From an uncultured Acetatifactor sp. (GTDB taxonomy: Bacteria > Bacillota > Clostridia > Lachnospirales > Lachnospiraceae), in the NCBI GenBank assembly GCA_910589655.1, contig CAJUTJ010000150.1, forward strand, positions 1-40,119: a stretch of DNA of 40,119 bases, in the 5' to 3' direction. The translations under genes were made by a program, and so were the position numbers. Below, piece after piece: positions 36,458 through 40,119 of this stretch. Position 1 is the first letter of the stretch. Each line of letters opens with the position of its first letter. The notes beneath the pieces were generated by a model that had not been told where the DNA came from, did not search any database, and was given only the letters and a program-made list of their open reading frames with translations.

Positions 36458-37945
36458 ATGGTCCGAAGCAGTGGTTGGGAGGAAACTTCAAAGAATCAAT
36501 GGCTCTTTTACGTCAACGATAACAGCCCGATGGACAGGCTTCGAGAGAAGGTAGATCCCGATGCCGTCCAATATGCTTCCGACGGGGAGCCTGTGAATCT
36601 GGGCATCCGGAGAGTCAACGGCAGGATTTATTCCGGGAATTATGTGGGGATCTTCCGTCTGCGGGGAACCGACGGCAGGAGCGTGTTATCCTATGACGGG
36701 CGTGAGGTGATCATAAGGATAGAGCCGCGGTTCCCCGTCTCCGTTGTGGATATGCTGAATGTGCTGCGGGAGGACGACGAGTTTGAGCGTTATCTGGCGC
36801 CGCAGACCACAAGAATCTGCGAAGAGGAAAAAGAAATTGAGGATTTAAAAAATAATGAGCTGTTCCTTTTCTTTGACAGGGAGGATCCCATTTATGTCAA
36901 AGACAAAATAGCATTAAACAGCAGTATTATAACGGCCGCCGTCTTTTTGACCATGTTAAAAGAGCTTTGCCGCCGCCCCCTTATGGGCAGGATGATCAGC
37001 CAAGAGGAGAACATGACGGGCAAAGCCAAGGGGAAAATACTTTTCTCAAAAAACATCCGGTATAATACGCTCCGGGGAAGAAGCGACCGCCTGTACTGTC
37101 GGTATCTGCAGTATTCCGAAGATATTCTGGAGAACAGAGTGCTGAAAGCGGCGCTGCGGAAGGCAGCTCTGTTTTTAAACAAATATTTCGGATCGGCAAG
37201 CGGGAATAAAAACTCCTTCCGGGATATGATATCTTACTGCCGGACCGCGCTGTCACATGTGAGCGATACGAAGATTACCCGCCATGATATCGGGAAGATA
37301 AAAACTACGGGCTGTTATGCCTATTATAAACCGGTTGTCAATGCGGCGAAGATGGTGCTCAATGAAATTACGCTGGGGGCTGACGGAAAGTCGGGATTTA
37401 CCGGCTATGTGGTGCCCTATGCCGTCTCTATGGATAAGCTTTTTGAAATGTATGTGCGCGCATATTTGAAGCACGTCGGAGTGCATTCCTATCAGGAAGC
37501 GGGAACGGGGCTGAGGCTGCTCCCCTATGATTATAAATCTAAAGTCTTGAAAGAAAGCGGTAAGGCCTATGCAAATTACATTGGCGGGAATGTGAAGCCG
37601 GACATCATCCTTCAAGATACGGACACGGAGCAGTATATCGTTTTTGACGTAAAATATAAAAATCTGAAAAACAGGGGATATTCCAGATCGGACCGCCTTC
37701 AGGTGCTGGCGTATGCCTTACTGTATAACTGTGAAAATGTGGGAATCATTTTCCCGGCGAGGGACGGGGAAGGTAATTTTTATTACGCAAAAAATGAAAT
37801 CCAAAGTAATGAAAAATGCCCAAGATACTACAATCAGCTGGAGATCGCGGTTGCTCCCGGACGGCCGGACAGGGTAACATCCGTGGAGGACGCTTCCTGT
37901 ATACGGCTGTCCCGCTATTTAGAGGGGCTGCTGCCGGACATGTGA
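36458..37945 (+). CDS. McrC-like nuclease subunit
   Basis: 495 residues. The N-terminal part (1-150) is a beta-rich binding region. Conserved McrC features are EDILENRVLK (221-230) and MDKLFEMYV (325-333). The C-terminal PD-(D/E)xK nuclease core shows VKPDII (379-384; Asp382) and FDVKYK (396-401; Asp397, Lys399), then QVLAYA. It should be the cutting subunit, activated by the McrB-like protein, as McrC is by McrB and R2 by R1 in LlaJI. GGAGGAGGG is upstream. It is the last gene of the cassette. The sequence after it (37946-38066) holds only a 36-codon frame that I do not support. Confidence 0.92.
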   Translation: MVRSSGWEETSKNQWLFYVNDNSPMDRLREKVDPDAVQYASDGEPVNLGIRRVNGRIYSGNYVGIFRLRGTDGRSVLSYDGREVIIRIEPRFPVSVVDMLNVLREDDEFERYLAPQTTRICEEEKEIEDLKNNELFLFFDREDPIYVKDKIALNSSIITAAVFLTMLKELCRRPLMGRMISQEENMTGKAKGKILFSKNIRYNTLRGRSDRLYCRYLQYSEDILENRVLKAALRKAALFLNKYFGSASGNKNSFRDMISYCRTALSHVSDTKITRHDIGKIKTTGCYAYYKPVVNAAKMVLNEITLGADGKSGFTGYVVPYAVSMDKLFEMYVRAYLKHVGVHSYQEAGTGLRLLPYDYKSKVLKESGKAYANYIGGNVKPDIILQDTDTEQYIVFDVKYKNLKNRGYSRSDRLQVLAYALLYNCENVGIIFPARDGEGNFYYAKNEIQSNEKCPRYYNQLEIAVAPGRPDRVTSVEDASCIRLSRYLEGLLPDM

Positions 37946-38066
37946 TATTTATGGCGGGAAGAAATCAGTGCTTGATGTTTGCGTCAGCGCAAGACGGAGG
38001 AAATACCGTCCTTGTGGTTTCCGGCTGCTTCAAGCAAGGCATGACAGCTGATTGCGCTTAAACTGT

Positions 38067-38459
38067 TTATCCCAAAACAAGCTCATAAAGATGAAATGGC
38101 ATGGGAATACCTATATCGACATAAGTAATATCCACAGTATCCACATATTTAAAACCGTATGACTGATACATTTTGACAGGTATATCATTCCCCTTCAGAC
38201 AGTCTAACCGTATTGCTTTCCAACCTCTGCTTCTTGCTGTCTGGATTGCATGTTCGACAAGCTGCTTTGAATATCCACGCCCGCCATAATCCGGCAGAAC
38301 ACGAAGCGCGTGCATAATGACTACTTCATTTTTTGCGGCGTTGATTTGCCAGTGAACAACTTGAACGATAAGTCTTGATATAAGTCGTGGAGAATGATAT
38401 TCAGCGGAAGATACGATATAGTCACACACGGCATTGTCTTTGGATTTTGGGGCGTCCAT
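38067..38459 (-). CDS. GNAT acetyltransferase, N-terminally truncated
   Basis: 130 residues with the acetyl-CoA binding region ALRVLPDYGGRGYSKQLV (residues ~51-68, pattern R/Q-x-x-G-x-G/A) and the C-terminal KMYQSYGFKYV typical of GNAT N-acetyltransferases. Family members are ~165-180 residues; the first ~45, including strand 1 and helices 1-2, are missing. A TGA directly precedes the first ATG in frame, and a fragment of another GNAT gene on the other strand begins right there. So the gene looks cut by recombination and may be dead. Confidence 0.75.
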   Translation of the reverse strand: MDAPKSKDNAVCDYIVSSAEYHSPRLISRLIVQVVHWQINAAKNEVVIMHALRVLPDYGGRGYSKQLVEHAIQTARSRGWKAIRLDCLKGNDIPVKMYQSYGFKYVDTVDITYVDIGIPMPFHLYELVLG

Positions 38460-38463
38460 TCAC

Positions 38464-38604
38464 GATCCTGCCCAGAGATTCTATATAAAAAGAGGCTATA
38501 TTCCTAATGGAAAAGGAATGTATTATAAAGAAAAAATATGTGAAACAGATGTCGTCTGCAGGAATGATGATGATTTGACAATATGTCTGGTAAAAGAATT
38601 GTGA
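38464..38604 (+). pseudogene. C-terminal remnant of a second GNAT gene
   Basis: The plus-strand frame from 38464 reads DPAQRFYIKRGYIPNGKG, then YYKEKIC and NDDDLTICLVKEL before the TGA at 38602-38604. This is the end of a GNAT acetyltransferase (AQRxYxKRGYIPDG-type). The upstream ~110 residues are absent: the frame before 38464 (FWGASIH) does not fit the family. There is no start codon or RBS. It abuts the truncated GNAT gene on the opposite strand, marking a rearrangement point near 38460. Confidence 0.7.
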
Positions 38605-38650
38605 ATCGTACTTCAGACCACGTCAGTTTGTTTATGACCATACAAATTTT

Positions 38651-38704
38651 GCGATATCGCTCACAAAATAAGACATTACCTTCTCTTTTATTTTTTACTA
38701 TAAT
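38651..38704 (+). promoter_or_regulatory. Promoter of the XRE gene with an upstream palindrome
   Basis: TTACCT (38676-38681, weak -35), 17 bases, perfect TATAAT (38699-38704). A 10-base palindrome, GCGATATCGC, lies at 38651-38660 and could be an operator for the regulator itself. Confidence 0.5.
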
Positions 38705-38752
38705 CTAATTCAGAAGCTTCTAAAAAAATAAAATATTTTAAGGTGATGAGAT

Positions 38753-39676
38753 ATGAATCAAACTATATTCTGTGAAAATTTAAAAAAATTTCGTTTGTCA
38801 AAAAATTATACACAAGAGCAGGTAGCCAATAATCTGAATGTAAATGTACAGACTGTTTCGAGGTGGGAATGCGGAACAACTTTGCCGGACGTTTTGACGC
38901 TTCCTGTTTTAGCAAGGCTCTATGGAGTAACGGTAGATGATTTTTACAAAAAGAACTCAGTTGCATACAATAACTATGCACAACGTTTGACCGCTGTTTA
39001 TGAAAAGACACGGAAACCGGAGGATTTTATACATTGCGTTTTGGAGTATAAAAAGCTTATGCATGACGGTATGCTTTCCACTGAAGATAAATGGAATTAT
39101 GCAATCATTCATCAGTGGATGTTTGAATATTGTAAAAATACGGCGATGGAGTGGTATGATACTATTTTGAATGAAGGTTCCGATTTTGATAAAAATTTAT
39201 TCTACAGAGCCTGTGCCTGCCGTATTTCCTTCCTTTTTGCAGTGGGGAAAGGGGAGGAAGCTGTACGCCAGCAAAAAGCAAGGGCAGAATCAGATCCGGA
39301 GAATCCCCAAGAAATGGATTTATTGATTGTATCGTATATTTATGCGGATAAAATAGGGGATGCCTACGAATGTTTTTTAAAGGCCGTAGAAAAATTTCCG
39401 GATGTCTGGGAGTTATATATCCATGGCGGAGAAGTTTGTGGGAAACTTGGAAAATATGATGAGGCAATCCAATATTTTGATAGAGCCGGTGCAATAGGAA
39501 CATCTTTTTATGATGAGTTATATTGTAAGGCGATGCTATATGAAAAAATGGGGAAGGATAAGGAAGCAAATAAGCTGTATCAGGAAATTGCTGAGAAACT
39601 TCGTAAAAATGGCTATGATATTGAAGCAGACATGGCTGAAGAAAGTGCAAAAAGGCTGGATATGAAGAAAAACTAA
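38753..39676 (+). CDS. XRE-family regulator with TPR-like repeats
   Basis: 307 residues. Residues 5-60 are an XRE/Cro helix-turn-helix (LKKFRLSKNYTQEQVANNL, NVQTVSRWECG). From ~75 on it is all helical, with TPR-like units (EEAVRQQKARAESDPENPQ, GDAYECFLKAVEKFPD, KYDEAIQYFDRAGAI), as in Rgg/PlcR-like or MutR-like peptide-sensing regulators. AAGGTGATG precedes the ATG. The gene is clearly more AT-rich than the rest of the window and stands beside a relaxase gene, so it probably belongs to the incoming element. The ligand is unknown. Confidence 0.9.
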   Translation: MNQTIFCENLKKFRLSKNYTQEQVANNLNVNVQTVSRWECGTTLPDVLTLPVLARLYGVTVDDFYKKNSVAYNNYAQRLTAVYEKTRKPEDFIHCVLEYKKLMHDGMLSTEDKWNYAIIHQWMFEYCKNTAMEWYDTILNEGSDFDKNLFYRACACRISFLFAVGKGEEAVRQQKARAESDPENPQEMDLLIVSYIYADKIGDAYECFLKAVEKFPDVWELYIHGGEVCGKLGKYDEAIQYFDRAGAIGTSFYDELYCKAMLYEKMGKDKEANKLYQEIAEKLRKNGYDIEADMAEESAKRLDMKKN

Positions 39677-39754
39677 AACAATGGCAAATTCCGGTTTGTT
39701 AAACGGGCAGCCTATCAAAAAACTAAAAACCTACCGCCCGCCAGCGGCACACCC

Positions 39755-39786
39755 AAGCAGGAAATCTGAAAAGGTATCCTGCTTTT
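39755..39786 (+). terminator. Terminator before the relaxase gene
   Basis: AAGCAGGA (39755-39762) pairs with TCCTGCTT (39777-39784), followed by TTTC. The 39677-39823 spacer, upstream of a MobA/L gene, is also where an oriT would be expected; I could not identify a nick site. Confidence 0.6.
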
Positions 39787-39823
39787 TCTATGCACGGAAT
39801 CCGGGAGAAAGGAGGGCGCACAC

Positions 39824-40119
39824 TTGCCATGCCCGCATTATAAAATCACAATCATTAAGCGGAGAAACAATGAATCCGCTGTTTCTGCCGCCTGCCAGAG
39901 CGGCGAAAAGCTATTCTCTGAATACGACCAGGAGCAGAAATACTATCCCTATAAAACCGAAGCCACCCATAAGGAAATCATGCTCCCGCCCCATGTGCCG
40001 CCGGAGTATGCCGACCGTAATACTTTATGGAACTCTGCCGGAGCACAGGAAAAACAATGGAACTCCCAGCTTGCCCGGAGGTTCGTGCTTGCCATCCCAA
40101 GGGAAATCCCATCGGAACA
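39824..40119 (+). CDS. MobA/MobL relaxase, partial at window end
   Basis: Starts with TTG at 39824, eight bases after AAGGAGG, and stays open to the window end (98 codons). The opening PCPHYKITIIKR, then QSGEKLFSEYDQEQKYYPYK, HKEIMLPPH and QLARRFVLAIPREIP, is the N-terminus of MobA/MobL (MOB_Q-type) relaxases from mobilizable elements of gut Firmicutes. These nick oriT and lead DNA transfer. The segment SAVSAACQSG differs from the usual SAVxxxAYQSG by lacking one residue and the Tyr, which may weaken activity. The rest of the gene and element lie outside the window. Confidence 0.88.
   Translation, partial: MPCPHYKITIIKRRNNESAVSAACQSGEKLFSEYDQEQKYYPYKTEATHKEIMLPPHVPPEYADRNTLWNSAGAQEKQWNSQLARRFVLAIPREIPSE

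Noticed and set aside
37951..38061. A 36-codon frame after the McrC-like gene (ATG GCG GGA start)
   Set aside because: No clear ribosome binding site, no recognisable family, and it lies in the leftover spacer before a truncated gene.

Overview
The window looks like chromosome of a pectin-using gut Firmicute, probably a Lachnospiraceae member (inference). The evidence is the secA-prfB pair with an in-frame UGA frameshift site in prfB, strong AGGAGG-type ribosome binding sites, DUF975 and CJM1_0395-like proteins, and a cytoplasmic galacturonate/pectin gene set. No rRNA, tRNA or CRISPR array was seen.

Layout. 0.6-7.0 kb: galacturonate catabolism. lacI-uxaC runs leftward and uxaB-uxaA rightward; each operon has a clear sigma-A promoter followed by a similar LacI-type operator half-palindrome. 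7.6-11.2 kb: a rightward group with two unrecognised small proteins, a cytoplasmic GH28 polygalacturonase and a xylose-isomerase-like TIM-barrel protein. 11.4-17.6 kb: a SAM methyltransferase, a small ABC-type ATPase, a HerA/DUF853 ATPase, an unrecognised charged protein and a hemerythrin-CheX fusion. 17.7-20.2 kb (leftward): a CE8 pectinesterase and an ion-transporter-superfamily permease whose leader contains two tandem 21-codon micro-ORFs. 20.6-30.4 kb: a double-Nudix protein, secA, prfB, three small leftward genes (DUF975, CJM1_0395-like, DUF4190-like) and tex. 30.4-37.9 kb: a defence cassette of vsr, two 5-methylcytosine methyltransferases, a 918-residue McrB-like protein with two AAA+ modules, and a McrC-like nuclease. 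38.0-40.1 kb: two broken GNAT acetyltransferase genes abutting head to head, an AT-rich XRE/TPR regulator gene and the start of a MobA/MobL relaxase, i.e. the edge of a mobilizable element.

How the genes work together. Pectinesterase and GH28, both without signal peptides, would de-esterify and cut imported oligogalacturonides. UxaC, UxaB and UxaA would then turn galacturonate into 2-keto-3-deoxygluconate; the KDG kinase and aldolase are not in the window. The vsr-M-M-mcrB-mcrC cassette has the gene content of LlaJI/BsuMI-type restriction-modification: two m5C methyltransferases protect the site, the McrB/McrC-like pair cuts, and Vsr repairs T:G mismatches from deaminated 5mC. Its most unusual part is the McrB-like protein, with a degenerate first and a canonical second AAA+ module.

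The spacers are full of dispersed palindromic repeats: a ~133-bp element with GTTACTGTTCAC-like ends (four near-complete copies plus partial ones, two sharing a 68-bp identical core), a related subfamily, two MITE-like elements, a 50-bp tandem repeat and a 65-bp tandem repeat. These are the main sequence structure that the genes do not explain.
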